Source: Phyllobacteriaceae bacterium (GTDB lineage: Bacteria > Pseudomonadota > Alphaproteobacteria > Rhizobiales > Rhizobiaceae). From it: 64,000 nt of DNA. The stretch covers positions 62,001 through 126,000 of the forward strand of contig JANSXT010000002.1 of assembly GCA_024742765.1 (NCBI GenBank). The letters are read 5' to 3'. The position numbers and the translations under genes were made by a program. Positions 8,053 through 17,101 of the stretch are shown here, one piece after another (positions within the stretch are counted from its first letter, which is position 1; every line of letters starts with the position of its first letter). The notes below the pieces were generated by a model, which ran no database searches, was not told the DNA's origin, and saw nothing but the letters and a program-made list of their open reading frames with translations.

Positions 8053-10578
8053 ATGAAGTACACTATTCAAGAATACTATGATATGACGGACGATCAGTTT
8101 AGAGAGATCTATGAGAATCGATCTTTCAAAAACATTCTGGAATTCATAGAAACGCGTATTCGTCTCGAAATACTATCTATAATTCGTCGATTTCAGTTAA
8201 AGGGGGAAGTCCTTTTTGAGGTTCGCCAGAAATCAACTTCATCGGCGTACTCCAAACTTCAAAAAGAGCTTGTTGCGCGGCAGTCCGAATTTGGAAGTAA
8301 ACCTATATACATATTTGACGTTTTAAAGGATTTGGTCGGAGTCAGGATTATCTGCCTTCATGAGGAAATTCAAAAACGGGTATTTGAATACATACTACAA
8401 GTCGAAAGTATAGTTATTCAACCGGAGGGGCTAGAGTTTTACTCTGCACGATTTCGTGATTACACTCTGTCAAGAGATATACATGATCAGCTAATGGATA
8501 TTATAAAGGGCGTGAAACGATCTTGGGTTTCTGAAAGCGAATTGGAGAAAAAATCAAAGGCGTCAAATTATGAATCGCTACATTTCTATGTGAAGTTCGA
8601 ATCCAAGATTGACGACTATCTTTTGCGACAGCTTGCCCGCGGACGCCGAGGTGCCAGTGAAGGAGAACGCGTTCGGGATCGAGCAGAGGGGGATTATCTT
8701 ATCGATCTTCATGGTTCATTCACGGATGAACAGCTTGATCAAATACGTAAAGTGCCTGTTGAATGCCAAGTTAGAACAATCACTGATCATCTATGGGCGC
8801 AAGAAGAGCACAAGTATGTCTACAAGAGCTCTTCCCTCCCATTGAATACAGATGAGAGAGCAAAAGCAATGGAGGTTTTGCGTGGTACATTTACTGGGCT
8901 CAAGTTTGCATACTACAACGTGGACAGACTGCGTTCACTTGTGCGAAATGTTTCGGCGACTCATGAAACTCCGGAGACGGCCTACGCTGGCTCGAGTAAA
9001 GACATAAATCCAGTACGCTTTCGCTATTTTCCTGACGATCGCAAGGATCTGGTGGCGCAATTTCGCGCTGTTGAGGGACTGTTTTTGAAGTCTGGGAAGG
9101 ATATGGCTGGCGATTTGGACGATGGAACAGCTTTTCTGGACAGTATCATCAGCCTCTATGACCAGGTCGTTTCTATTGATCAGACCGGAGGAGAGAAACC
9201 CACGGCGCCATTTGATACCGAGTCGTGGGGCCGCCGCCGGCTCTTTTATCTTTTGTTGGCTTACATGGCGCTTTCAACCTCCAGAAAGCGTGTCAACCCG
9301 GAAACCGCGCAGCGGCTGCGCGACGAGATCGATTTGATTGACTTGGTCGGAGAAGCGGCGTTTCGTGCCTCGATGTATGACGAAGAAGGCTCCGTTAAGT
9401 TGGCTTCGAAGATCTATGAGCGGATAGAGACGTTCGACCGAATCGCCCGAACCTTAACAGAGAAAGAAGATACCGCAGCCGACGAGCGCAGCGAAGTGTT
9501 TTTGGACCCCTTGGTAGGCATTCGGTTAGCCTCCAGTTTCTTCATTCAAGGAGAGTTTGCTGGTGCATCCAAAGCCATGCGTGACATGTTTGACGTGAGT
9601 GGAAAAAATGACCTCACTTCATGGTCGGAGTTGGAACTGGGTGCAGATTTCTCATTGTCAGAAATCTTGATGCGCTACTCTCAGTATGTGTTCTTTGAGA
9701 ATTTTGACGAGGAAGATAAACTCCAAGACGATTTCTTACTGCTTCAGGAGATCTTTGGACAGGTTTTTGAATTACCGAATGATGATTTCTGTCCTGAGCT
9801 GTATCGTTGCTATGCTTGGTATTACTCGCTAGTGAATTATCTTTTCACGCAGAGTTCGCTCGTCCCCACGAAGCTTGCAGATTTCAAAACGAAAGCGCGC
9901 AATTACCTTATAGAATTTCATAAGGAAGCGACGGAGAGTCTGGTATCGTCGAAACCTGAAACGCTCTTGGTCGAAATCTACCTGCCCATCCACATGCATG
10001 GTGAGGAAGAGAGAGAGGAAAAAATTGGGGAAGCGTATGCGAAGTTCACCGAGTTGATGCAGAATTTTCACTCCTACCCCCGTAGTGCGGTGGTTTACCT
10101 GAGTAGGATGGCTTCAAAGATCAAAGATAGGACACGAGAGAAATCTACTCGAGAGTATGATTCTACGTTTATTTCTTACAGTCGGAAAGATATTGATTTA
10201 GTAAAGTCTGTAGTGGACCATTTGAAGGGTCATGGAATCAAGGTCCGCTTCGATCAGGACTTCGAAAAGGGCTTCGGCATTAGCGGTCAGGTTGAGCGGG
10301 CCATGCTTGGCGCCAACAGTGCTGTACTAGTGGTGACCCCCGATTACTTAAGATCGGAATGGGCCGCTGAGGAGCGTGCTTTCTTGATGGATAAGCGGCG
10401 CAGGAAAGAGCTGAGGCTTTTTGTTCTCCGATACAACGTTGATGACGCGGATATTCTGGAAAAGGCACCGTTACTCGCGGGAATACTGGGATACACCGCT
10501 GATAATGACACTTTGGGTGGCACGGTAGCTGAGATGGCCGAAGGGATCAGTCGGGCTCTGTCTGGCAGTGCTTCATGA
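8053..10578 (+). CDS. RelA/SpoT-like nucleotidyl(pyrophospho)transferase-TIR fusion
   Basis: 841 residues. Residues about 45-270 carry a (p)ppGpp-synthetase-like domain: DLVGVRIIC at 93-101, YESLHFYV, and VECQVRT...WAQEEHKYVYK at about 236-258, with the Asp and Glu expected for catalysis. No HD hydrolase domain is present. Residues about 280-690 are mostly helical and unrecognised. Residues about 703-835 form a TIR domain (TFISYSRKD ... SEWAAEERAF) that keeps the likely catalytic Glu for NAD+ cleavage. The composition is visibly AT-richer than the flanks, a sign of separate transfer. A plausible role is abortive-infection-type defence in which one domain senses and the other depletes nucleotides, but this is inference. 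The start ATG gives a compact N-terminus; the ribosome-binding site is weak (GAGGGAG 11-17 bp upstream). Confidence 0.85.
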   Translation: MKYTIQEYYDMTDDQFREIYENRSFKNILEFIETRIRLEILSIIRRFQLKGEVLFEVRQKSTSSAYSKLQKELVARQSEFGSKPIYIFDVLKDLVGVRIICLHEEIQKRVFEYILQVESIVIQPEGLEFYSARFRDYTLSRDIHDQLMDIIKGVKRSWVSESELEKKSKASNYESLHFYVKFESKIDDYLLRQLARGRRGASEGERVRDRAEGDYLIDLHGSFTDEQLDQIRKVPVECQVRTITDHLWAQEEHKYVYKSSSLPLNTDERAKAMEVLRGTFTGLKFAYYNVDRLRSLVRNVSATHETPETAYAGSSKDINPVRFRYFPDDRKDLVAQFRAVEGLFLKSGKDMAGDLDDGTAFLDSIISLYDQVVSIDQTGGEKPTAPFDTESWGRRRLFYLLLAYMALSTSRKRVNPETAQRLRDEIDLIDLVGEAAFRASMYDEEGSVKLASKIYERIETFDRIARTLTEKEDTAADERSEVFLDPLVGIRLASSFFIQGEFAGASKAMRDMFDVSGKNDLTSWSELELGADFSLSEILMRYSQYVFFENFDEEDKLQDDFLLLQEIFGQVFELPNDDFCPELYRCYAWYYSLVNYLFTQSSLVPTKLADFKTKARNYLIEFHKEATESLVSSKPETLLVEIYLPIHMHGEEEREEKIGEAYAKFTELMQNFHSYPRSAVVYLSRMASKIKDRTREKSTREYDSTFISYSRKDIDLVKSVVDHLKGHGIKVRFDQDFEKGFGISGQVERAMLGANSAVLVVTPDYLRSEWAAEERAFLMDKRRRKELRLFVLRYNVDDADILEKAPLLAGILGYTADNDTLGGTVAEMAEGISRALSGSAS

Positions 10579-11341
10579 GTCCTAGTTGCTTTCGATGGGA
10601 GCGAAGCAAACGGCATGTCTGCTCCTATAGCCGGACAAAGCAGTTGTCGCACGTTTCAAGCTGGTCACTCTGTATTTCCGGTTTACTCTGAGACTGACCC
10701 AACCTCCTAATCCGGCCGTTCAAGTGGAGAGTCTGTTCACGCTTTGAGCTGCTACCGGTGTTTGGACCACGCGGCTGGAGATTTTTCGGGGTTATGGCTC
10801 AGGGCGGTGATGCTGCAACCGAGCCATATATCCGCACTATCGGCGGTTTGTTGCCGATAGTGCTGTGTGGGCGTACTTCGTTATAGTCTCTGCGCCATTT
10901 CTCCAGTTTTTTTGCGGGCGTCGTCGAGGCTCATGAACCAGTGCGTATTGAGGCCTTCGGCCCCGGAACTTTCCGTTAGAGCTCTCAATGAACGCGTTGT
11001 CGGTCGGTTTACCTAGCCGAGAGAAGTCGAGCACGCCGCCTTTCTGGTATGCCCACAGGTCAAGATCGCGGGAGATGAACTCCGAGCCCTGGTCGACATG
11101 GACCGTCTCCGGGTAACCGATTTGTCCAGATATCTGTATGAGATTCTCGACGACGTCTTCAACCCATTGCTGAATCTGGCATCGCACCAGCAAATGGCGT
11201 GATAAGGTATCAACCACCGTCAGCGGGCATATCCCGCGCCCATCCTCAGGATGACTCGATACACTGATCGAAAGAGGCTTTGCTGAAACTGGCCTATTTG
11301 ATCTACGTTTGTAATATTCAAAGATAAGGCAGCGAAACTCT
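10579..11341. other. intergenic region with IS3 remains
   Basis: 763 bp between the two TIR genes. Apart from the decayed IS3 OrfB at 10799-11255, the sequence at 10579-10798 shows nothing recognisable except a possible degraded IS end near 10690 (GAGACTGACCC). Any promoter for the following operon should lie at 11256-11341, where the DNA becomes AT-rich. Confidence 0.5.
10799..11255 (-). pseudogene. IS3-family transposase OrfB remnant
   Basis: On the minus strand the DDE integrase core is readable: LTVVDTLSRHLL, then VDQGSEFISRDLDLWAY, then DFSRLGKPTDNAFIESSNGKF with the final Glu. Past this point the frame breaks twice, once after GKF and again in an A-run, while the conserved end (LNTHWFMSLDDARKK ... 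RRDYNEVRPHS) continues in other frames. The N-terminal half and OrfA are missing. It is inactive. Confidence 0.85.
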
Positions 11342-12505
11342 TTGTTAACAACGCCACTTCAAATCATTCTGTTTTCCTCGCCAAGCTGCGATCGCGCTGA
11401 GCCTTTCATCGATGCAATGATCACTGCCTTTCAGGGCGGCGGAACAGGTTATCTCGCAGGGGCCGATGATACCGGAGTACCTATTTGGCAGTTCACCGAG
11501 GCGCCGCGCGAAACAGTGGGCCGAATGCTGCGCGGAGCGCTGCACACAGTCGCTGTGATCTTACTGCGACGCTCAGTGTTGGCCGACAACCCGAAATTGG
11601 TAGCTTGGCTCAACGATTTCGGGCAGAAAACAACCGGCAAGCCGCATGCGATCCTGATCATCGATCTGGACGGATCCCGTCACAGTCTGGCAACAGAAGT
11701 ACCTACCCTTTCACCGATCCAGGCGCTCTCGCAGGAACAGTTGGGCGAGTATTCAGTTCAATCCACTGTTGCCGCCCTGATCGCCCTACGCCAATCCATC
11801 GAAGTAGTCAGCAGCGGCAGCACCAAGCTGAAGCCAAAGCTGAAGCTCTTCGTAAGCCACGCCAAGCTGGACGGCGTGTCCCTAGCGAAATCGCTCTCCG
11901 TCCTGATCGAATCTCTGCCGGGGTTCGCATCCTTTTACGACGCTAAGGACATCACGCCGGGATTGGACTTCCGAGAAGTGCTACAAGAAGGCGTGGAAAA
12001 CTCCGTTCTAATCATCTTGCGGTCCGGTAAGTTCGAAAGCCGCCCATGGTGCCTGCAGGAAATGCGGTGGGCGGAAGAGCATACTTCGCCCTACATGGTC
12101 GTGGACCTTCGACACGCGCTGATCGTTCCCCCAGCCAAGGCAGTGTTTGAGCGGGCGCCTACCGTCTGGGTGCCAGACGGCAACCAATACCGCATCATCT
12201 TCATGGCGCTTCGAGAGTCTCTGCGCAGCCGGCTGCACGTGCGCATCGCCGAAGAACTGGTGGCCAAGGACGTCTTGGGCAAACGCTACGAAATCCTGAT
12301 CCGACAGCCGTCGATGAGCAGCTTGCAGTTCCTTTTGGGTCGACTGGGGCCGGGCGCTCCGATTTCGATCGTATATCCAGACCCGCCGCTGACCGCCGCC
12401 GACAACGATGCTGCTCAGGCATTCGTAGAGTCGCTGTCCGCGGGATCGGAACTGACCACGCCCCAGACGCTCGCCGCCACCGCGCTATCAGGAGGTGCAC
12501 CATGA
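11342..12505 (+). CDS. TIR-domain protein of TIR-SLOG-patatin operon
   Basis: 387 residues. The N-terminal roughly 150 residues (LQIILFSSPSCDRAEPFIDAM ... HAILIIDLDG) form an unrecognised alpha/beta domain. A TIR domain follows at about 167-270 (LKLFVSHAKLDG ... FYDAKDITPGLDF ... RPWCLQEMRWAEE), keeping the likely catalytic Glu at about 240. A further C-terminal section to 387 is unassigned. TIR domains of this type hydrolyse or cyclise NAD+ and can make signal nucleotides. The start is uncertain: the frame begins with TTG at 11342 and the first in-frame ATG is 26 codons later, which would cut the first strand. The stop overlaps the SLOG gene start (ATGA), so the two are coupled. Confidence 0.85.
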   Translation: MLTTPLQIILFSSPSCDRAEPFIDAMITAFQGGGTGYLAGADDTGVPIWQFTEAPRETVGRMLRGALHTVAVILLRRSVLADNPKLVAWLNDFGQKTTGKPHAILIIDLDGSRHSLATEVPTLSPIQALSQEQLGEYSVQSTVAALIALRQSIEVVSSGSTKLKPKLKLFVSHAKLDGVSLAKSLSVLIESLPGFASFYDAKDITPGLDFREVLQEGVENSVLIILRSGKFESRPWCLQEMRWAEEHTSPYMVVDLRHALIVPPAKAVFERAPTVWVPDGNQYRIIFMALRESLRSRLHVRIAEELVAKDVLGKRYEILIRQPSMSSLQFLLGRLGPGAPISIVYPDPPLTAADNDAAQAFVESLSAGSELTTPQTLAATALSGGAP

Positions 12506-13365
12506 TGACACAAGAGCGTCCGTTCAGCGGTCTACGTCTTGGCGTGTCTGCCTCCGAAACCGTTGCGGAGCGCGGCTACGGCCTGACTTCGCGCGAGCTT
12601 AACCGAGCCATTCGCCAGGTCTCCCAGGCGGTCCTTGCCCAGGGAGGGCGGTTGGTCTTCGGCCACGACTGGCGCAGCCACGGGGTCATGGAGGAGATTC
12701 TGGACTTCGCCATCAGCTACAAGCCCGTCGCGCCAATCGGCGAATACGATGGACCCTTGGTCACCAATTACATCGCTTGGCCGGACAGAACGAAAGTCTC
12801 AAAAGATGATCTTGCGCAATACGATAAGGTTCTGCAGATCGTTGAAGCGGATGAAGAGACACTCAGACGTCTTGGTCGAGATGCTGTCGACACCGAAGAT
12901 AGGGCTGCGCGTGCCGGTGCTCTGACTTTGATGCGACGCCAAATGACCGAGATGTGTGACGCGCGACTGTGCTTTGGTGGCAAGTCGAGCGGATCTGCGG
13001 GGCGTTTCGCCGGTGTGGCCGAAGAAGCCGCCCTTTCCCTTGAATTCCGCCGTCCGCTCTATGTCACCTCGTTGTTCGGTGGCGCCAGCGAGCAAGTCGT
13101 GAACGCAATCGTCAGTAGGGAAATCGTCGACATGCCCGCATTCCGGCCGGACCCGGCGGTCCGGGACGCACTCGCCGCGTTCGATCCGGTGGCGGGCGAT
13201 GCGGTCAGCCCGGAGATCTTCGCGCGTTTCGGCGTGGAGGGTCTCTCCGAGATCAACAGGTTGAGCGACGATGAAAACCTCCGCCTCTTTGGTGCGCGTC
13301 ATTTGGGCGAGGTGATTGGCCTGCTTCTTGTCGGTCTGGCGCGCGTTCGGGCGGAGAAGATCTGA
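12502..13365 (+). CDS. SLOG-domain protein
   Basis: 287 residues with a SLOG/LOG-type Rossmann fold: LRLGVSASE near the N-terminus, AVLAQGGRLVFGHDWRSHGVMEEI at about 43-66, and ARLCFGGKSSGSAGRFAGVAEEAALSLEFRRPLYVTSLFGG in the second half. SLOG domains bind nucleotide ligands and serve as sensors or processors in TIR-linked systems such as Thoeris ThsA. Here the domain stands alone, with no SIR2 or membrane effector fused to it. GGAGGTG precedes the start, and the gene overlaps the TIR gene by four bases. By inference it reads the nucleotide signal made by the TIR protein, or processes it, upstream of the phospholipase. Confidence 0.82.
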   Translation: MMTQERPFSGLRLGVSASETVAERGYGLTSRELNRAIRQVSQAVLAQGGRLVFGHDWRSHGVMEEILDFAISYKPVAPIGEYDGPLVTNYIAWPDRTKVSKDDLAQYDKVLQIVEADEETLRRLGRDAVDTEDRAARAGALTLMRRQMTEMCDARLCFGGKSSGSAGRFAGVAEEAALSLEFRRPLYVTSLFGGASEQVVNAIVSREIVDMPAFRPDPAVRDALAAFDPVAGDAVSPEIFARFGVEGLSEINRLSDDENLRLFGARHLGEVIGLLLVGLARVRAEKI

Positions 13366-13369
13366 ATCA

Positions 13370-13576
13370 ATGTGTGAAGATGACGACCGCGAGCTGAGCC
13401 CAGACGCCAAGGCGGCACATGAATTTCTCGCCGAATTGCGCACGCGAATCTCTATCCAGCCGCTGGCGTACCAGGACGGTGACGAGACGCGCGCGCTGGA
13501 AAGTCTGGTTGAACTCTTCGGTCACGCCCGCGCAGCCATCAAAAAGAACCCCGGCTGCGAAGAATTCGCGCGCTAG
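13370..13576 (+). CDS. small hypothetical protein between SLOG and patatin genes
   Basis: 68 residues, acidic, predicted mostly helical (DAKAAHEFLAELRTR ... ALESLVELFGHARAAIKK), with no membrane segment. It starts 4 bp after the SLOG stop and ends 9 bp before the patatin start, so it is almost certainly part of the operon. I do not recognise it. It may be an adaptor or regulator of the phospholipase, judged from position only. Confidence 0.6.
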   Translation: MCEDDDRELSPDAKAAHEFLAELRTRISIQPLAYQDGDETRALESLVELFGHARAAIKKNPGCEEFAR

Positions 13577-13585
13577 ACTTCTGAC

Positions 13586-15892
13586 ATGCTCAACCTCGTC
13601 TTACGTCCAGTCACGGCTAAGTGGCACCCGCGATCCATCGCCGGCGAGTTGAAGATGCGTGATGGAGCGTCGGAGTTTCGAAGCGACCTAGCGCATCTGC
13701 GGGTGCGGCTTCGGGAATTCGCCAATACGCTTCACCGGATGGCGTACGACAGCGATTTTATCGATCATGAGACACCACCTGCCATCGAACCCGCAGTGCT
13801 GGACCAAGTCTTTACAGACCTTCCCTACGGTATCCCCGCAAACCACCTGGTCGACGATCTCACCCGCGAAAAGATCAATCAGAGCGAAGCCTCCGAGATC
13901 GCGGCGCGTCGGGGAAAGAGCAACACCCAAATTTCGAATGCCGTCGGGTTGGCCTTGTCGGGCGGGGGCATCCGGTCGGCTAGCTTCTGCCTGGGAGCCT
14001 GCCAGGCCTTGGCTGATCATGGGTTGCTTCAGGACGTGGACATTGTGTCGACTGTTTCAGGCGGCGGTTACACCGGGGCCTTCATTTCTCGCCAGATGGC
14101 CGCGAACCCCTCGGATCCCACCGCCTCCTTGAGAAATCGCAACGGGCCAGACACCGACGCGATCCGCGGACTACGCGCAAAGGTCAAATACCTCGCGCCG
14201 TCGGGCTTTGCCGAAAAATGGAGCATGATCTGTAGCCTCGTTGCCGGGATGGCACTAAATTGGGTCGCGCCAGCGGCGATTCTCTGCCTCGTCGTGCTTG
14301 TTGTCTTCCTGACGGAGGCGGCTTGGATCCATGCGCAGCCCATCCTGAGTCTGGTCGCGTTGATCGCCATTGCCGTCGGCTTCCTATTCTACGCAATCGG
14401 CCACGCCAGAAATCGCACGAGGGCAATCCGCCGATTCTCGGTCTCGGCAGGGATTGCGACCGTCCTCCTAGCGGTTAGCTTGATTCCTCCGCTCTACACG
14501 TTCTATCGCTATCTCCTGGAGGAAGGCGCCGCACTCGGCGCGGTTGCACTGGCGGTCGTTGCCGCCAGCCTCCCAACCGTTGCTCGGATCGTGGGACTGG
14601 TTGACCGCAAATTCGCTGAAATGGTGCTGCTGCGTGCCACGCTTGTCCTAGCCAGTATTGCGGTCCCGGTAATCGGCCTGGTCTTTTCTTTCGCAATTTG
14701 GGATCTCGCGAATGTGCCAAAGGAACTGGGTTTTCTGCCGGAGTTCACAAAGCAGTTGCCGCCGGAGTGGTGGGGATTCGCAGTACTTGCAGGTTTGGCA
14801 GTCATTCTCGGCCTTATCGCGGTATTTGCGCTCAACGTAAACCTGACCGGTCCTGGACGGTTGTACCGCAACCGCCTGGCGCGCAGTTTCGTCGCAATCT
14901 CCGACCAGTCTGACAGTTTCGTGGCATTGGAGAACCTAAACACCTGCACCACAAACGCTAGCCAGCCCTCGCCCGGCAAAGCACCCTATCACTTGATCAA
15001 TGCGACGGTGAATCTGTCGACCAGCAGATCCCCGGTGCTCCGGGAACGCAAAGGCGATTTCTTTCTTCTATCGAAGTACTGGACCGGCGCTCCGTCCACT
15101 GCCTATCGCCCGACGACGGAATGGAGGACTAGCGACGGCAACATTGACCTAGCGACCGCAATCGCTACTTCCGGTGCGGCCGTCTCGCCACACATGTCCT
15201 TGATGTCTATCCCGTCCATGACCGGTTTGATGGCTTTCCTGAACTTGCGCCTAGGTTTGTGGGTGCGAAAGCCAGGCGTTGAACAGAAGAACCTTCGGCC
15301 CGGATTTCTCAATCTGCTCAAAGAGATGTTTTCATTCGGTATGGATGAGAAAAGCGATTGGCTGCTGCTTTCCGACGGCGCACACGTGGACAACTCCGGG
15401 ATCTACGAACTACTTCGTCGGCGTTGCAAGTTCATTGTCGCCTGCGATGCGAGTGCTGACGACAACGACAGTTTCGCTACGCTGATGACTGTCGTGCGCC
15501 ACGCTCAGATCGACTTTGGCATCCAGCTTATGCCACGACTGGAGGACCTGCGATCCGACCTCGAAACAGGTCAAACGGCCGCCCACACCCTTATGTGTCA
15601 GATCAAGTACCCTGGGCAGCCCGACGGCTTGCTCCTGGTCTTTAAGTCCTCAGTGACTGGCAACGAGTCGGAATTTATCCGGACCTACCGAGCCGCTAAT
15701 CCTGACTTTCCAAACCAATCGACGCTGGATCAATCTTTTGACGAGGCTCAGTTCGAGGCCTACCGCCAACTTGGCGTTCATGTGGTCGACGGGCTGTTCG
15801 TGCCTTCGATACTGGGTCTTGGAGGCCAGCCAACGTCGGTGTCGGCTTGGTTCAGAAGGCTAGCCACAAATCTGCTACCTCGACAGGTGTGA
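13586..15892 (+). CDS. membrane-embedded patatin-like phospholipase
   Basis: 768 residues. The patatin oxyanion box GLALSGGGIR lies at 121-130 and the nucleophile elbow TVSGG at 156-160 (Ser158). The partner Asp is in SDGAHVDNSGIYELL near 596. Between them residues about 213-417 contain six predicted membrane helices, so the catalytic domain is split by a membrane bundle. Patatin enzymes cleave membrane phospholipids and are common toxic effectors in nucleotide-signalled defence (for example CBASS). Here it closes the TIR-SLOG operon and is the likely effector. M24 (13655) is an alternative start. It ends 100 bp from the convergent modification operon. Confidence 0.88.
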   Translation: MLNLVLRPVTAKWHPRSIAGELKMRDGASEFRSDLAHLRVRLREFANTLHRMAYDSDFIDHETPPAIEPAVLDQVFTDLPYGIPANHLVDDLTREKINQSEASEIAARRGKSNTQISNAVGLALSGGGIRSASFCLGACQALADHGLLQDVDIVSTVSGGGYTGAFISRQMAANPSDPTASLRNRNGPDTDAIRGLRAKVKYLAPSGFAEKWSMICSLVAGMALNWVAPAAILCLVVLVVFLTEAAWIHAQPILSLVALIAIAVGFLFYAIGHARNRTRAIRRFSVSAGIATVLLAVSLIPPLYTFYRYLLEEGAALGAVALAVVAASLPTVARIVGLVDRKFAEMVLLRATLVLASIAVPVIGLVFSFAIWDLANVPKELGFLPEFTKQLPPEWWGFAVLAGLAVILGLIAVFALNVNLTGPGRLYRNRLARSFVAISDQSDSFVALENLNTCTTNASQPSPGKAPYHLINATVNLSTSRSPVLRERKGDFFLLSKYWTGAPSTAYRPTTEWRTSDGNIDLATAIATSGAAVSPHMSLMSIPSMTGLMAFLNLRLGLWVRKPGVEQKNLRPGFLNLLKEMFSFGMDEKSDWLLLSDGAHVDNSGIYELLRRRCKFIVACDASADDNDSFATLMTVVRHAQIDFGIQLMPRLEDLRSDLETGQTAAHTLMCQIKYPGQPDGLLLVFKSSVTGNESEFIRTYRAANPDFPNQSTLDQSFDEAQFEAYRQLGVHVVDGLFVPSILGLGGQPTSVSAWFRRLATNLLPRQV

Positions 15893-15991
15893 GGCCCCTA
15901 TCTCAAAGCTGGCGATGCGGAGGTGTCGCCTGTGATCAGGCGCCTCGGAGACAAACGCGGAGCATCACATTGAGAGCGGTCGTTAGGGTGC

Positions 15992-17101
15992 CTACGCGAA
16001 TAGATCTGCCAAGGCCCATTCTTCTCGACGCGTTTTGGCAGGCTTAGATATTCCTCGCTGTTTTCGTTTGCCGTCCGGCTCGCTCACGGCCTGCAGGGAT
16101 GCTGGTAGGACACCTAGCGATCCGAGCTGCCACTTTGGAGGGAAGAACAGCTCTATGTCTCCTTCTGCGCCCGAATATTTCGCTTTGATCCTGCTTCGCG
16201 CGCTTGCCAATCCAGGGACTGCCTCACGGCAGTACTTATCAAGCTCACAAAACAGGCCCTGGCAGTCGATCCCATGGAGCGCCCGTCCGAAAAGGCCGTT
16301 AAAAGGTAACTCCAAGCGTCGAAATTCCTCCTCTTGACGATCCACCATCCACAGGATCGTGTCTGCTGGACTGAAATCGCCAAGATCCACAAAAGCCTTT
16401 TTCAGTCCACGCAGGGCTCCGGGACCCGCTTGGGTATAGTCGTTCTCGCTGAAATCGAGCAGTTCTGAATAATTTAGATCGATCGCCGTCTGATAGGCCA
16501 TAAAAGGTCCTATCAGCGGGAAACTTTCCAGCAGCTCCACCACTGCTTCGAGTGACGGCGCTTGTAGCGCCCGCTCTGCGCAGGCGTTTTCGAGGAACAT
16601 GTGCTTGAACAGTGCGACGTGGTTGCGATGCTTCTCGTCAAACCCGAACGCTTTGTTCGCGCAGAGTATGAACGCGCCGGTATATAGTCCCCCGTTTTGG
16701 GCCTTTGCCCGGTCAAGCGCCCGTTCGAACTCCCCCGATCTCAGGTGGTCGAGGCGCGGCGCACCGCCGAGTTCGTCGATGACGCATTTCCAGGTCGCGA
16801 TGTTGCTGAACGTCCGGAAGGCAGTGATCTGGAACACTCTGTCGAGATCGGTAGTTTCGGCATGCCGGCCGTAGGCCACATCCCTGATCATGAACTGTGA
16901 CACACGGTCAGCAGCACGGAACACGTTGCAGAATTTATAGACCTGCAGGATCGGATCGGTCGTCCACGGTTGGCTCCGGCCGTCCAATCTGGCCTCGAAC
17001 GCGGCCTGCCGCCGCGAAGCGAAAGTCCAGTAGAGCTCATATACTCCTTCCCGAATCTGCGGGGGGGAGCGTCGAACAAAGTGCGCGGGGGCTTGGTTCA
17101 T
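15992..17101 (-). CDS. HMUDK-helical / thymine-pyrophosphorylase-like base-modification protein
   Basis: 369 residues. The N-terminal half carries the pattern of the helical domain seen in 5-hydroxymethyl-dU DNA kinases and putrescinyl/glutamyl-thymine pyrophosphorylases: YELYWTFASRRQAAFEARLDG, PWTTDPILQ at 45-53, and FCNVFRAADRVSQ at 57-69. The C-terminal 60 residues are basic and variable. In phages this family acts on hydroxymethylated pyrimidines during DNA base hypermodification. The ATG overlaps the stop of the methyltransferase gene (ATGA), so it is the last gene of the minus-strand operon. The family assignment is from motif memory, and a profile search would settle the clade. Confidence 0.7.
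   Translation of the reverse strand: MNQAPAHFVRRSPPQIREGVYELYWTFASRRQAAFEARLDGRSQPWTTDPILQVYKFCNVFRAADRVSQFMIRDVAYGRHAETTDLDRVFQITAFRTFSNIATWKCVIDELGGAPRLDHLRSGEFERALDRAKAQNGGLYTGAFILCANKAFGFDEKHRNHVALFKHMFLENACAERALQAPSLEAVVELLESFPLIGPFMAYQTAIDLNYSELLDFSENDYTQAGPGALRGLKKAFVDLGDFSPADTILWMVDRQEEEFRRLELPFNGLFGRALHGIDCQGLFCELDKYCREAVPGLASARSRIKAKYSGAEGDIELFFPPKWQLGSLGVLPASLQAVSEPDGKRKQRGISKPAKTRREEWALADLFA

Noticed and set aside
8053-10578. Housekeeping RelA/SpoT
   Set aside because: No HD, TGS or ACT domain; the protein ends in a TIR domain and has foreign base composition.
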